Shown: positions 1 through 9,099 of the stretch, piece after piece
Layout of the letters: each line of letters starts with the position of its first letter
Position numbering within the stretch: the first letter of the stretch is position 1
Source: Lentilactobacillus parabuchneri DSM 5707 = NBRC 107865
Lineage (GTDB): Bacteria; Bacillota; Bacilli; Lactobacillales; Lactobacillaceae
Length of the DNA: 64,000 bases
Assembly: GCF_001435315.1 (NCBI RefSeq)
Contig: NZ_AZGK01000007.1
Coordinates: 1-64,000, forward strand
Direction: 5' to 3'
The notes under the pieces: model-generated
What the model was told of the DNA's origin: nothing
The model's input: only the letters and a program-made list of their open reading frames with translations
Databases searched by the model: none
Translations under genes and position numbers: made by a program

Positions 1-163
1 TCGCTTTTGACAACTATTTAATATTATCAGATTTTCCATTTTAAATCAAGTTGTTTTTTGCTGAATTTTTAAAATTCGAAGCGCATAGAAACTTGTTTGG
101 ATATTTGACAACGAAAAATATTTTACCAATTTGTGATACCCAGGTCAAGGACTTTCTTTCAAA

Positions 164-544
164 TCATTCAAAAAAGATTCTCGCATCGCTTAACCACTGC
201 TTTTTGCTCCGCGCAATCGACTTAAATCCCAAACTAAGCTGATAATTGGTCCAATAATGAATCTTCCTTGGCTTAAATCCCCTGGCGTGGAGAAGGACCG
301 AATAATTAACCGAGGTTGTTCTCGTCGACAAACTGATCTTGCCAGAATACTCATCAATATCAATAATGAGTGCGTTAACCGGCTGACCTACTTTAAATAA
401 CCGATAAATGTCAGCCACATAGCCCGAATGGCATTCCGATATATGGATCAACCCCTGTTGGTGTTCACCTATATCGACAAAAACGCCGTAAGGCTGAATT
501 CCGGTTACCACTCCCGAAACCTTCATTCCTACCTTTAGGTTCAT
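164..544 (-). CDS. S1 RNA-binding domain protein, CvfD/YugI (general stress protein 13) type
   Basis: A 126-residue protein with one S1 domain over about residues 1-75. The S1 fold is visible in VGMKVSGVVTGIQPYGVFVDI and GLIHISE, followed by a short basic tail. Single-S1 proteins of this size in Firmicutes (YugI/GSP13, CvfD) bind RNA or ribosomes and act as post-transcriptional regulators or cold/stress proteins; that role is carried over from the family. The ATG has AAGGG about 8 nt upstream. A TACAAT -10 lies upstream, and the gene is divergent from the DedA gene. No partner gene is adjacent. The family call is firm; the exact role is not. Confidence 0.8.
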   Translation of the reverse strand: MNLKVGMKVSGVVTGIQPYGVFVDIGEHQQGLIHISECHSGYVADIYRLFKVGQPVNALIIDIDEYSGKISLSTRTTSVNYSVLLHARGFKPRKIHYWTNYQLSLGFKSIARSKKQWLSDARIFFE

Positions 545-573
545 CTGATCATCCCTTTTTTAAACTGTTAACA

Positions 574-602
574 ATTGTATCGTGAATGCCGTAAATACAC
601 AA
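574..602 (-). promoter_or_regulatory. Probable sigma-A promoter of the S1-domain gene
   Basis: On the minus strand TTGTGT (-35), a 17-nt spacer and TACAAT (-10) lie about 30 nt upstream of the ATG at 544. The -35 is only half consensus, so this is a plausible but unproven promoter. Confidence 0.45.
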
Positions 603-696
603 CAAAGCTTATTTTTTGGTAAAGGCCCTAAAAGAACGCGATATTTTGTAAAGAAATTTGGTACAATCAACTATAAATTTTGAAAGGAATGATTTC

Positions 697-1341
697 TTGA
701 GTACCCTTATCGATTTTATATTACACATTGATGACCACTTGATTAACATTGTTAATACTTTTGGAAGCTCAACATACTTAATCCTATTTGCGATCATCTT
801 TATCGAAACCGGAGCGGTTATCTTCCCATTTCTCCCTGGCGACTCGTTATTATTCGCAGCGGCTGCATTATCTGCTAACGCCACCTACGGATTAAACATC
901 GGAATATTTGTCGTCATCTTTCTTGCCGCTTCGATTGGCGGAGATTCACTGAACTTCTTCTTTGGAAACAAGTTTGGCGAAATCATTCCCCGGCATCGAG
1001 TGCTAGGCAAATTTATAAAAGAAAAGGACCTGGCAAAAGCCCGCGAATTTTTTAACAAATATGGGGCCATGGCAATCTTCTTTGGTCGATTCATCCCAAT
1101 TATCCGGACCTTAATCCCATTTGTTGCGGCAACGAGTGACTTTCCATACAACCGATTTATTAAATATAATCTATTTGCCTGTTTCAGCTGGGTCGCAATT
1201 TGTTGTGGTGCCGGCTACTACTTCGGTAACATTCCGGTTGTTAAGGACAACTTCTCAATGGTGATCATCGGAATTGTCGCAATCTCCTTGCTCCCTGCTG
1301 TGATTGGTTACCTTAAGACAAAATTTGCATCTTCCAAGTAA
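697..1341 (+). CDS. DedA family membrane protein
   Basis: A 214-residue polytopic membrane protein of the DedA/SNARE-associated family. These proteins act in the cytoplasmic membrane and are implicated in undecaprenyl-phosphate or phospholipid flipping. Visible family signatures are an acidic re-entrant segment (FIETGAVIFPFLPGDSLLF), GGDSLNFFFG and the arginine-containing RFIPIIRTLIPFVA. I chose the TTG at 697, not the upstream TTG at 658, because GAAAGGA sits 8 nt before it and a TACAAT -10-like box (662-667) would lie inside the longer reading frame. It is followed by tRNA-Ser and looks monocistronic. Substrate not inferable. Confidence 0.85.
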   Translation: MSTLIDFILHIDDHLINIVNTFGSSTYLILFAIIFIETGAVIFPFLPGDSLLFAAAALSANATYGLNIGIFVVIFLAASIGGDSLNFFFGNKFGEIIPRHRVLGKFIKEKDLAKAREFFNKYGAMAIFFGRFIPIIRTLIPFVAATSDFPYNRFIKYNLFACFSWVAICCGAGYYFGNIPVVKDNFSMVIIGIVAISLLPAVIGYLKTKFASSK

Positions 1342-1388
1342 ACCTAATTTACATTCAGAATAACAATTGATATAATAAAATCTGTTGT

Positions 1389-1476
1389 GGTGAGTTGGCA
1401 GAGTGGTAATGCACCGGACTCGAAATCCGGCGAACCGGCTAATACCGGCGCGCAGGTTCAAATCCTGTACTCACCT
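1389..1476 (+). tRNA. tRNA-Ser (anticodon CGA, codon UCG)
   Basis: An 88-nt class II tRNA. The acceptor stem pairs GGTGAGT with ACTCACC. The anticodon stem CCGGA/TCCGG encloses loop CTCGAAA with anticodon CGA at 1421-1423. A long variable arm (pairing of ACCGG and CCGG) fits serine. The T-arm is GCAGG-TTCAAAT-CCTGT. The CCA end is not encoded. The base after the acceptor stem (position 73) is T, where bacterial serine tRNAs normally carry G. Confidence 0.95.
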
Positions 1477-1489
1477 TAATAACAGTGAG

Positions 1490-1523
1490 GGTTCCATCGA
1501 CATTTGTCGGTGGAACTTTTTTT
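1490..1523 (+). terminator. Rho-independent terminator after tRNA-Ser
   Basis: GTTCCATCGACA and TGTCGGTGGAAC pair (one G-T) around a two-base loop and are followed by seven T residues. Confidence 0.85.
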
Positions 1524-1563
1524 ATTGTCAACGATGACCGCGTCACAGCTGAGCCATTTTGGA

Positions 1564-1608
1564 TAATAAAAAAAGCTCGTTCGCGTTGATAGACGCAAAT
1601 GAGCTTTA
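1564..1608 (-). terminator. Terminator of the apt operon
   Basis: On the minus strand AAAGCTCATTTGCGT pairs with ACGCGAACGAGCTTT and runs into a T-rich tract, directly after the apt stop codon. Confidence 0.8.
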
Positions 1609-1611
1609 ACA

Positions 1612-2130
1612 TTAATATTTCAGCAAAGTAAAGAAATCGTAGTCCTTTACTTTCTCACGACCTTTGAGATCAGACAATTCAATCAAAAATGCGGTCCCAA
1701 CAACAATTCCGCCCAGCTTTTCAACCAGTCGAATTGTTGCATCAATGGTCCCACCAGTGGCTAAAAGGTCATCCGTGACCAAAACCCTTTGACCGGGTTT
1801 AACTGCGTTCGTACGCAAATAGAGAGACGATTTGCCGTATTCCAGTCCGTAACTCTCTTCAATAGTTTCTCCTGGCAGCTTATTTTTCTTCCGAGCTGGT
1901 GAAAATCCAACTCCAAGTTTATAGGCAACCGGACAGCCGACGATAAATCCACGGGCTTCAGGGCCAACAATCATTTCGACATTGCGTTCTCTGGCAAAAT
2001 CAACAATTTTATCGGTGGCAGCACGGTAAACCTCACCGTTTTCAAGCAATGGTGAAATATCTCTAAACAAGATTCCGGGTTCCGGAAAGTCCGGATATGA
2101 AGCAATATATTTTGAAAAATCGATTGACAT
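1612..2130 (-). CDS. apt: Adenine phosphoribosyltransferase
   Basis: A 172-residue type I phosphoribosyltransferase converting adenine and PRPP to AMP in purine salvage. The PRPP-binding loop [11 protein letters not shown] is intact, and the family signatures [14 protein letters not shown] and GPEARGFI are present. I prefer the ATG at 2130: AGGAAG lies about 8 nt upstream and the product begins MSIDFSKY, the usual length. An upstream ATG at 2151 overlaps the recJ stop and has no good ribosome binding site. It is the last gene of lapA-recJ-apt and is followed by a strong terminator; recJ-apt adjacency is common in Firmicutes. Confidence 0.96.
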   Translation of the reverse strand: MSIDFSKYIASYPDFPEPGILFRDISPLLENGEVYRAATDKIVDFARERNVEMIVGPEARGFIVGCPVAYKLGVGFSPARKKNKLPGETIEESYGLEYGKSSLYLRTNAVKPGQRVLVTDDLLATGGTIDATIRLVEKLGGIVVGTAFLIELSDLKGREKVKDYDFFTLLKY

Positions 2131-2147
2131 AGTCTTTCTTCCTTTCA

Positions 2148-4478
2148 TCAAACACCCAAACTGTCCTTAACGAATTGAACAAACTCATGCGTATCAGAGA
2201 CCAGTAACTTTTTCTCAGTGAGCAATTGTTCTTCCCTCAAGTGATAACTGGGTGCCGACTTTAAATCGCGCGCAGCATAATTGGGATTGAGATTAATAAT
2301 CCGATCCTGAATGGTGATAAAATCCAGTTCCAAGAAAACCTGAACCATAAAAATAATTGTTCGAGCTGATAGGTGCAAGTGTTCTGAAATTTGTTTTAAC
2401 TGCGTTGCAATATTGATATTTGCATGCTCTTTAATGAACCTAAATAGTTTAGCATAAGAATGTCGATCTGGCATCCCTATTTTTGAGACTAACTGTTTTT
2501 TGTACAAATAAAGAATTGTCGTCTGTGGATGAATAACGCCTAAGACCTTGACCAGATCAGCCGTAGAATCCGGGCAGTCGACAATGTAAACTTTGCCCTG
2601 ATCAAGTGTTTTAAGCTCATTTTGATCATACATCACCGCTTGAGATTCCGCTGATAAATAGTGCTTTAACTGGTCTCGAACTTTCTCATGGAAAAACACG
2701 TACGTTCCAGAATTGGCAAACATCTGCTGATGTAATTGTCTGGTTCGCCGATCCACAACTGGTGGCAATGCTTCCCGCATGTCGTCAACCATGAGCTGAA
2801 CGGTCGTATGATTATTCCAGGTGTTCTCTCCAACCTCACCGACGACTTCCAATTGAGATGCACCCTGCTCCAATTCTGAAGCAAATTCACCCTTACCAAA
2901 GGCAATCGCAGTTAAGCGGTTTTGCCCGGCGACCAACGAAAATTTAAGGTGGTCTTTGGTCTTGCCCAACGTTTTGATGTCTGAAAGACGGTCGTACTTG
3001 AGCTTAAAAATTGGTTTGGGATTATCCTGACCAAACGGTGCTAAAGCTTTCAACTGATCACATAGATCCGTAGTGGCCTTTGAAACCGGTAAGACCGCTG
3101 AAATTTCCAGCTGCGGTTTAACTGACAAATCCAAATGCTGTTGCTTGGCGGCCGCTTCCAGCTGATCCTTTAATACACCAATTTTATCCTGCTTAATCGT
3201 TAAACCAACCGCTGAGTGGTGACCACCAAATCCAACCGTCTGGCTGCGAATCGGATCAATTGCCTGAAACAGATCAAAACTGTCAACACTTCGACCGGAG
3301 CCCTTGACCTCATCGCTGCCATCAGCCCCCGTCATTACGAGAGTTGGTCGCTGATACTTATCAACCAGGCGGCTGGCAACAATGCCCAAAACGCCCTGGT
3401 GCCAGTTCTCGCCGACAACCACCAGAGTCGACCGATTTTTAATATCACCAGAGGATTCGACCGACGCCACCGCTTCACTATAAAACTGATCCACGAGCGA
3501 CTTTCGCAAATCGTTTTGCTGATTGGCAAATTTAGCCAATTCGGAAGCTCGATCCTCGTCAAATGTCGATAGCAGTTCAACACCAACTGTCGCATCTTTA
3601 ATTCGACCGAGTGAGTTCAACCGTGGGGCAATCCCAAAGCCAATATCCTGTTCGTCAAATTTTGAAAGATCAATCCCAGCTTCCTTAATGAGTGCGATTA
3701 GCCCAGGGCGCTGACTATTCTTAATCGCTTGAACGCCAAATTTGACGATGGCCCGATTCTCATCTCTCAGTGAAACAATGTCGGCCACAGTTCCGATCGC
3801 AGCTATGTCCAGCAAATCAGATGGAACATCATCCATTAGTGCCTGGGCAACTTTAAAAGCAACGCCGGCACCACATAAATCACCAAACGGATAGGCATTC
3901 CCATCAGCGTCTTTTACCCGTGGATGAATAATGGCAAAAGCATCCGGTAAAACTTCGGGCAAGGAGTGATGATCTGTTACCACAACGTCGCATTTTAACT
4001 GATTGGCTGCTGCAATTGCATCGTTCCCAGCCACCCCGTTATCCACGGTCACAATCAACGAAGTGCCCTTATCGATAATTGATTGAAATGCGGCAACATT
4101 TGGCCCATAGCCCTCGGAAAAACGATTGGGAATGTAATAGTCAACATCTGCTCCCAGGTCACTCAATGTTTCATACATAATCGTCGTGCTGGTAATACCG
4201 TCGGCGTCATAATCACCATAAACGGTGATGTGCTCACCGCTTTCCACTGCTTGTGAAATCCGATCAACACCTTTTTTCATATCATGCATTAAAAAGGGGT
4301 CATGAAAAGAGCTGACCGTTGGATTCATAAATGTCTCCGCCTCGTCAGCCGTTTTAACACCCCGTTGAACAAGCATTGTCGCAATAAACGGGTCGATTCC
4401 GGCATCTTTTGCCAGTTGATCGACCTGTGTGGTGTCGTTTACTTCATGAAATTGCCAGTCATACTTCGAATTGATCAT
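2148..4478 (-). CDS. recJ: Single-stranded-DNA-specific exonuclease RecJ
   Basis: A 776-residue 5'-3' single-strand exonuclease acting in recombination and repair in the cytoplasm. The DHH phosphoesterase motifs are visible: DYDADG at residues 89-94 and VTDHHSLPE near 167. The DHHA1 motif region ([11 protein letters not shown]) follows near 410, then an OB-type domain. A roughly 200-residue C-terminal extension is typical of Firmicutes RecJ, which is longer than the E. coli enzyme. The ATG has AAGGTAG upstream and lies 13 nt after the LapA-domain gene; apt follows about 18 nt downstream. All key motifs are intact. Confidence 0.95.
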   Translation of the reverse strand: MINSKYDWQFHEVNDTTQVDQLAKDAGIDPFIATMLVQRGVKTADEAETFMNPTVSSFHDPFLMHDMKKGVDRISQAVESGEHITVYGDYDADGITSTTIMYETLSDLGADVDYYIPNRFSEGYGPNVAAFQSIIDKGTSLIVTVDNGVAGNDAIAAANQLKCDVVVTDHHSLPEVLPDAFAIIHPRVKDADGNAYPFGDLCGAGVAFKVAQALMDDVPSDLLDIAAIGTVADIVSLRDENRAIVKFGVQAIKNSQRPGLIALIKEAGIDLSKFDEQDIGFGIAPRLNSLGRIKDATVGVELLSTFDEDRASELAKFANQQNDLRKSLVDQFYSEAVASVESSGDIKNRSTLVVVGENWHQGVLGIVASRLVDKYQRPTLVMTGADGSDEVKGSGRSVDSFDLFQAIDPIRSQTVGFGGHHSAVGLTIKQDKIGVLKDQLEAAAKQQHLDLSVKPQLEISAVLPVSKATTDLCDQLKALAPFGQDNPKPIFKLKYDRLSDIKTLGKTKDHLKFSLVAGQNRLTAIAFGKGEFASELEQGASQLEVVGEVGENTWNNHTTVQLMVDDMREALPPVVDRRTRQLHQQMFANSGTYVFFHEKVRDQLKHYLSAESQAVMYDQNELKTLDQGKVYIVDCPDSTADLVKVLGVIHPQTTILYLYKKQLVSKIGMPDRHSYAKLFRFIKEHANINIATQLKQISEHLHLSARTIIFMVQVFLELDFITIQDRIINLNPNYAARDLKSAPSYHLREEQLLTEKKLLVSDTHEFVQFVKDSLGV

Positions 4479-4491
4479 TAAACACTCTACC

Positions 4492-4905
4492 TTACTTTTG
4501 AGATGATAACTTTTCTGTTAGTTTCGCAATTTCGTCTTCTAAATCACTGATCTGTTGGTCACGCGTTCCGATTTCCTGTTTACCATAAGAATTCTTCAGA
4601 CGGGTCTCCAGTGATTTTAAATTAATCGTCAGCTGTTTGATTTGGTCCTGTAACTCGTCTTGTTTCTGTTGACTTTCGGAAGCCAATTGCTTGAATTGGC
4701 GATTTTTCTTAACATTTTGAGTGGACGAAAACAGGAAAATGATGAGCGCACCGATCAGCAGACAAATTAATATCAAGAGCACTAACGGCATTTTGACGGA
4801 CGTAAAGCCAAAATTGACTGCCACGGATTCAAAATTCATCAATGCGAACACAGCAATGATAATGACTAAGACGATACTGATAATGGTGCCGACTTGTTTT
4901 TTCAT
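4492..4905 (-). CDS. LapA-domain small membrane protein with C-terminal coiled coil
   Basis: A 137-residue protein with two hydrophobic helices (about residues 6-27 and 40-62 in this start) and a cytoplasmic tail rich in Gln, Lys and Glu that is predicted to coil. It resembles LapA/DUF1049-domain proteins. In Proteobacteria that family assists LPS assembly, which cannot apply here, so function is unknown. I chose the ATG at 4905: AGGGGGG lies 9 nt upstream, and that box would be inside the longer GTG-initiated frame from 4923. It is cotranscribed with recJ and apt. Confidence 0.7.
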   Translation of the reverse strand: MKKQVGTIISIVLVIIIAVFALMNFESVAVNFGFTSVKMPLVLLILICLLIGALIIFLFSSTQNVKKNRQFKQLASESQQKQDELQDQIKQLTINLKSLETRLKNSYGKQEIGTRDQQISDLEDEIAKLTEKLSSQK

Positions 4906-4929
4906 TTGTGAATCCCCCCTCACAAATAC

Positions 4930-5871
4930 CTAGTTGTTTTTTTCAAAAGGTATGTCAATCACATCAAAGTCTTTAACGACTTTTGTGTTGTGAAACACAG
5001 TCTGAGCCTGCTTTTCAAGCTCATGGGCCATTTTACCGGTGTACCGTGCCGAAATATGATTTAACAGCAATAGTTTAGCACCGGCTTGTTTGGCAATCTG
5101 TGCGGCCTGCATATTGGTTGAATGGAAATAATTTCTTGCAAGCTTATTTTCACCCTTGCCGAAGGTACTTTCATGAACTAATGCGTCCGCATTTTGAGCT
5201 AATTTAAGGGCATTTTCGGTCTTTCGCGTGTCCCCGATGATTGTCACAATTCTTCCGGGTTGAGCCGGCCCAATCATCTGAGTGCCGTCAATGACCCGGC
5301 CATCATCCAAAGTGACGGTCTGACCCATTTTAAGCTTGCCGTAAACTGGTCCGGATGGAATGTGCAGCTCAGTCAATTTATCAACCATCAACTCACCTGG
5401 ATGATCGTGTTCAACGACACGATAGCCAAAGCTTGTGATACGATGTTCCAAAGGAGCGGCGTACACCGTAAATTTACTATCCTCAAAAATCTTACCGTCA
5501 GTGCCCTTGGGCAATTCATGAAAATTAATCTGATAGGATAGTCGGCTCTCTGAAATCTTTAAGCTGACGTTGACGTATTCCTTAATTCCTTGGGGCCCGT
5601 AAATGTCCAGTGGGGTATTGCCACCCTGAAACGAACGGCTACTTAACAGACCCGGCAAGCCAAAAATATGGTCGCCGTGAAGATGGCTGATAAATATTTT
5701 TTCGATTTTACGAGGACGAATCGTTGATCGTAAAATTTGATGTTGTGTGCCCTCACCAACATCAAATAACCATACCGAGTTAATTTCGTCAAGCAATCTA
5801 AGCGCCAAGCTTGAAACGTTCCGAAATTTCCCGGGAGAACCTGCTCCAGTACCTAAAAATTCAATCTGCAT
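4930..5871 (-). CDS. rnz: Ribonuclease Z (tRNase Z)
   Basis: A 313-residue metallo-beta-lactamase-fold endonuclease that trims tRNA 3' ends before CCA addition. The zinc motif HLHGDH is at residues 63-68. Further ligands lie in GDTRKT near 210 and in LNHISARY, and the HEST box follows the GDT segment. Length is normal for the bacterial long form. It matters here because at least one tRNA in the window (tRNA-Ser) does not encode CCA. It is 24 nt upstream of the LapA gene on the same strand and divergent from the gene at 6017. Confidence 0.95.
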   Translation of the reverse strand: MQIEFLGTGAGSPGKFRNVSSLALRLLDEINSVWLFDVGEGTQHQILRSTIRPRKIEKIFISHLHGDHIFGLPGLLSSRSFQGGNTPLDIYGPQGIKEYVNVSLKISESRLSYQINFHELPKGTDGKIFEDSKFTVYAAPLEHRITSFGYRVVEHDHPGELMVDKLTELHIPSGPVYGKLKMGQTVTLDDGRVIDGTQMIGPAQPGRIVTIIGDTRKTENALKLAQNADALVHESTFGKGENKLARNYFHSTNMQAAQIAKQAGAKLLLLNHISARYTGKMAHELEKQAQTVFHNTKVVKDFDVIDIPFEKNN

Positions 5872-6016
5872 TATTATCGTTTCCTTAATTTATAAAATCG
5901 AGTTGAAGGAAAATGACATTCGAAATCCATTATTAAAAATCGCGTCACTTCCCTAAAATCACTTTTCAATTGTATCATAATTTCGGTAAAATAATCACTA
6001 GGAGGGAGTTTGGAGC

Positions 6017-6304
6017 ATGAATTTGGATGAGTTTTATCGGGCAAGCGGGACACTAAATCCCAAGCTGACAATTTTAATTGCTGCGGGAAAACATTTTTTA
6101 CCAGTCAATGAATTAACAATTGATAAAGATTCCTTATTGTTGGGCAAAACATCCCAATCACACGGGGAATTTGCTACAATAACACTAGATCAGTTTATGG
6201 CTAGAACACGCCAACTCCCCATTACAACCGATTTGCGGACTTCAAACAACCACCAGTTGGTTTTTGGGTTTAGAATTGTTAATAAATCAATCGTATTTTA
6301 CTAG
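6017..6304 (+). CDS. Conserved hypothetical protein, 95 residues
   Basis: I do not recognise a family. The product is soluble, without a signal peptide or membrane helix, and begins MNLDEFYRASG. AGGAGGG lies about 10 nt before the ATG and a TAAAAT -10-like box lies further upstream, so expression is likely. Its stop is 11 nt before the lipoprotein gene, suggesting an operon. Codon use and composition look like the neighbours. No function is proposed. Confidence 0.65.
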   Translation: MNLDEFYRASGTLNPKLTILIAAGKHFLPVNELTIDKDSLLLGKTSQSHGEFATITLDQFMARTRQLPITTDLRTSNNHQLVFGFRIVNKSIVFY

Positions 6305-6315
6305 GGGATAGAATT

Positions 6316-7059
6316 ATGAAAATCAAAGGACTTTTACTATTATTCACTGCGCTGCTGGCGGTTGGATTGACTGGCTGTGGCGGCAGCAAAAGTAACCAGG
6401 CAAATGAAAAGAAATCGTTAAGTGCTGATATGTCAAACGACAGTTCAAGCTCATCTGCCAGTAGTACCAGTCAGTCACTAAGCAATTATCAATATAAGGT
6501 TCCAAAGCAAATCCAAAAAAGTGCCAATTACGTTAAGAATGGCGATTTGAGTAAAAAGCATCAATTTACCTTTGATCGGTTTGGTACCCGCCAACAGCTT
6601 GCGGACGTCATCAACCAACCGATCCACATTAAATCCGGCAACGTCAATTATAAAATTAATCAAGTCCGGGTTATCAAAAATACAGCAAAGACACCCGAGG
6701 CCAAAGCCGCTGCCAAACAAGTCTTGAATCTGCAAGAAATTCCAGACACCTATTACACGTTTGTCCTTAACTATACAGTGACCAATCATCATGATTTCAA
6801 AATTGCCCTCAACGGTGTTGATTACGTCAAAACCAATCAGGGACAAATCTTAACAACGCAAAATCAATTAACCGACTCTTCTGCCGGCAACAAGATTGGT
6901 GCTGACAGAGCCGTTAGCTTTGCCATGACCGGCTATTTGCATGACTACGCAGCTCATCCAGCAACTAAGTTATCGATCAAATTCGGACCAATTTACAACA
7001 CCCAACAAGAAAAGGTCGCAAGCGCGCCCAATTCGACTTTGATCGTTCATTTGAACTAA
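6316..7059 (+). CDS. Putative cell-surface lipoprotein with DUF4352-like C-terminal domain
   Basis: A 247-residue protein with a signal peptide and lipobox LTGC at residues 18-21, so Cys21 should be lipid-modified and the protein anchored outside the membrane. A Ser-rich linker spans about residues 35-60. The C-terminal part, with repeated beta-strand-like segments (TYYTFVLNYTVTNHH), resembles DUF4352/telokin-like domains, but this is a fold-level impression only. It is cotranscribed with the 95-residue gene and convergent with oatA. No catalytic motif is visible. Confidence 0.7.
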   Translation: MKIKGLLLLFTALLAVGLTGCGGSKSNQANEKKSLSADMSNDSSSSSASSTSQSLSNYQYKVPKQIQKSANYVKNGDLSKKHQFTFDRFGTRQQLADVINQPIHIKSGNVNYKINQVRVIKNTAKTPEAKAAAKQVLNLQEIPDTYYTFVLNYTVTNHHDFKIALNGVDYVKTNQGQILTTQNQLTDSSAGNKIGADRAVSFAMTGYLHDYAAHPATKLSIKFGPIYNTQQEKVASAPNSTLIVHLN

Positions 7060-7062
7060 TTA

Positions 7063-7121
7063 GAAAAGAGATTTGACTCATTTGCTCACACGAGCAAGAC
7101 GAGTCAAATCTCTTATTTTTT
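7063..7121. terminator. Shared bidirectional terminator between the lipoprotein gene and oatA
   Basis: AAGAGATTTGACTC pairs with GAGTCAAATCTCTT around an inner GCTC/GAGC hairpin. A T-tract follows on the plus strand and A-rich sequence precedes it. The right arm contains the oatA stop codon (7113-7115). Confidence 0.8.
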
Positions 7122-9050
7122 TTGGTTGATGTAGTTGTAAATCGACGTTGCAATTAAATGTGTATAGTGCACGTTTCCTCTTGGGTTCGGATGAACATTA
7201 TCGTTCCAGAACCAATCATTTTGATGATTACTATATGCGTGCCAATCAATAATATGAACATTGGAATGACGCTTGGCAGCCTTACGAATCGTGCGATTAA
7301 CTTCAGTTTCCCAATTTCTCGTTGGCACGTGGGTTGTTACCCAAAAGACTTGATGATCCTTGCCAATTGATTTGAGAACGGAATTAATTTGCTCAGGCGT
7401 CATTGGCGAATTTGTTCCCAGATTGATCAAAACATTTGGTGCCAAGTCCCCCTTACGCTTCAATTGGGTAAGAACATCCCCCGCCTGCCAGATTTGCCGG
7501 CCAACGGCAGCCGAAACGTAAGCATTAGTGAAGACATTTTGAAGATCATGACTGTTGTCAGCCAAAATAGAGTCACCGATTGCCGTTAACGGCTGCTGGT
7601 AAACGGTCAGATACTGACGCTTCGTCAACCCATAATGCTTGGCAATCTTATACTGCTTAACCGTTAGTTTCTTCTTAAGCAGCTTTTTCATTCGTTTGTC
7701 ATTGGCAGAAAGTTTCTTAGCCTTCTTTTGCTTAGCCAGAGCTGCTTTGTTATGCGCATTTGCCGTGCTCTCGTTTTTGGCAATATTTTCCTGCAAGACA
7801 TTTTTCGGATCTTTAGTCGGCGAAATGGCACTCCCATACACGGAAATCCCAATTAAGAGTAATGCTGGAATTAGCCATAACCGCTTCCAACCATACTCGG
7901 AGTCCCGTTGTACAAATTCATAAATCGATCGACCGAGATTCTTGTATCGATAGTGTCGAAGTGGTCGTTCAATATAGCGATACGACAGTTCACTAATGAC
8001 CATAATCAACGCAATTTCGACTAAAGCATTGATCAACGGATGCGCCGCGATGTCTTGAACTTTGATTTCATAAAAAATCATGACCGGGAATTGATATAAA
8101 TAAATCCCATAGCTTCGCGTTCCCATCCAAGAAAAGACTGGGTTCGTTAGCCACCTGTTCACATCAGCTCCCGGGTGGGCACACGCTGCGATTAAGGTCG
8201 TTGATGCAATCGCCATAATAAACATCCCACCCCGATAGGTGAAGGTGTTTTGACCGGATAATTCAAAATACAGGAAGGCCATGACTGCAATTGAGACGAT
8301 CCCAATGATATTCAACGTCCACCGAGACCGATTCGTAACCTTTTTCTTGAGGTGGGTTGACGGCCAGATGACTGCCAGCATCGCACCAAAAATAATTGAG
8401 AACATCCGCGTGTCAGTTCCGTAATAAACCCGATTTAATGTATCTGGGCCGGTGTACAAGAACCCCATCAGCAGGCCTGATAAAATTGCAAACACCAATA
8501 AAATGTTTGCGATCGATCGTCGTTTTTTGACAATTAATACCAGCGCGATCAAAAGCAGCGGCCAGATCAAATAATACTGGCCTTCAATTGAAAGCGACCA
8601 TAGATGTGTAAACGGTGATTCGCCGTTAAAACGATCAAAATAACTTTGTCCGTGGGCAATCTCCCACCAGTTATAGACATACAACATATTGGTCGTAATA
8701 ATCGACCGCAGATTTGTTAATAGCGAACGCTGAAATAACGTTATGTACGTGCCGGTTCCCACCAGCATGAACACGAGAGCAGGGTAAAGTCTTTTGAGTC
8801 TTCGGGCGTAGAACCCCCAGAAATCAATCCGGCCGTTTTGCTCCCATTCCTGCAACAAAAGATCCGTAATCAGATATCCCGAGACGGCAAAAAAAGTTGG
8901 CACCCCGAGATAACCACCTTGCAGCTTGTAAGGCAACAAATGATAGATAATGACACCGACGACTGCAAGTGCCCGAATTCCATCAAAACCGGATATATAT
9001 CGACTGTTTTTCAGGCGTTTTCCTAGTTTGTTTGTTTGAACTTGTTGCAT
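7113..9050 (-). CDS. oatA: Peptidoglycan O-acetyltransferase, OatA type (acyltransferase 3 + SGNH)
   Basis: A 645-residue two-domain protein. Residues about 18-400 form the acyltransferase-3 membrane domain (about ten helices) with R-A-L-A-V and YHLLP near the N-terminus. After a charged, Lys/Ala-rich linker, the extracytoplasmic SGNH esterase domain starts near 488: catalytic Ser494 in GDS, an Asn in LGTN, and Asp617/His620 in DNVHP. The enzyme transfers acetyl groups to the C6-OH of MurNAc and gives lysozyme resistance. Lactobacilli may carry OatA and OatB paralogues (MurNAc or GlcNAc), so the acceptor is uncertain. It is convergent with the lipoprotein gene. Confidence 0.85.
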   Translation of the reverse strand: MQQVQTNKLGKRLKNSRYISGFDGIRALAVVGVIIYHLLPYKLQGGYLGVPTFFAVSGYLITDLLLQEWEQNGRIDFWGFYARRLKRLYPALVFMLVGTGTYITLFQRSLLTNLRSIITTNMLYVYNWWEIAHGQSYFDRFNGESPFTHLWSLSIEGQYYLIWPLLLIALVLIVKKRRSIANILLVFAILSGLLMGFLYTGPDTLNRVYYGTDTRMFSIIFGAMLAVIWPSTHLKKKVTNRSRWTLNIIGIVSIAVMAFLYFELSGQNTFTYRGGMFIMAIASTTLIAACAHPGADVNRWLTNPVFSWMGTRSYGIYLYQFPVMIFYEIKVQDIAAHPLINALVEIALIMVISELSYRYIERPLRHYRYKNLGRSIYEFVQRDSEYGWKRLWLIPALLLIGISVYGSAISPTKDPKNVLQENIAKNESTANAHNKAALAKQKKAKKLSANDKRMKKLLKKKLTVKQYKIAKHYGLTKRQYLTVYQQPLTAIGDSILADNSHDLQNVFTNAYVSAAVGRQIWQAGDVLTQLKRKGDLAPNVLINLGTNSPMTPEQINSVLKSIGKDHQVFWVTTHVPTRNWETEVNRTIRKAAKRHSNVHIIDWHAYSNHQNDWFWNDNVHPNPRGNVHYTHLIATSIYNYINQKK

Positions 9051-9099
9051 TGAAATATTCCCTACCCTATATGTGTATTATGTTCCCCAATATTGTTGA

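Noticed and set aside
1-163. Left-edge sequence with AT-rich palindrome GAATTTTTAAAATTC and a 63-codon plus-strand frame
   Set aside because: No ribosome binding site, mostly opposite the S1-domain gene; short AT palindromes are expected by chance.
658-696. Longer DedA start at the TTG at 658
   Set aside because: The candidate -10 box lies within this stretch and the Shine-Dalgarno sequence precedes the TTG at 697.
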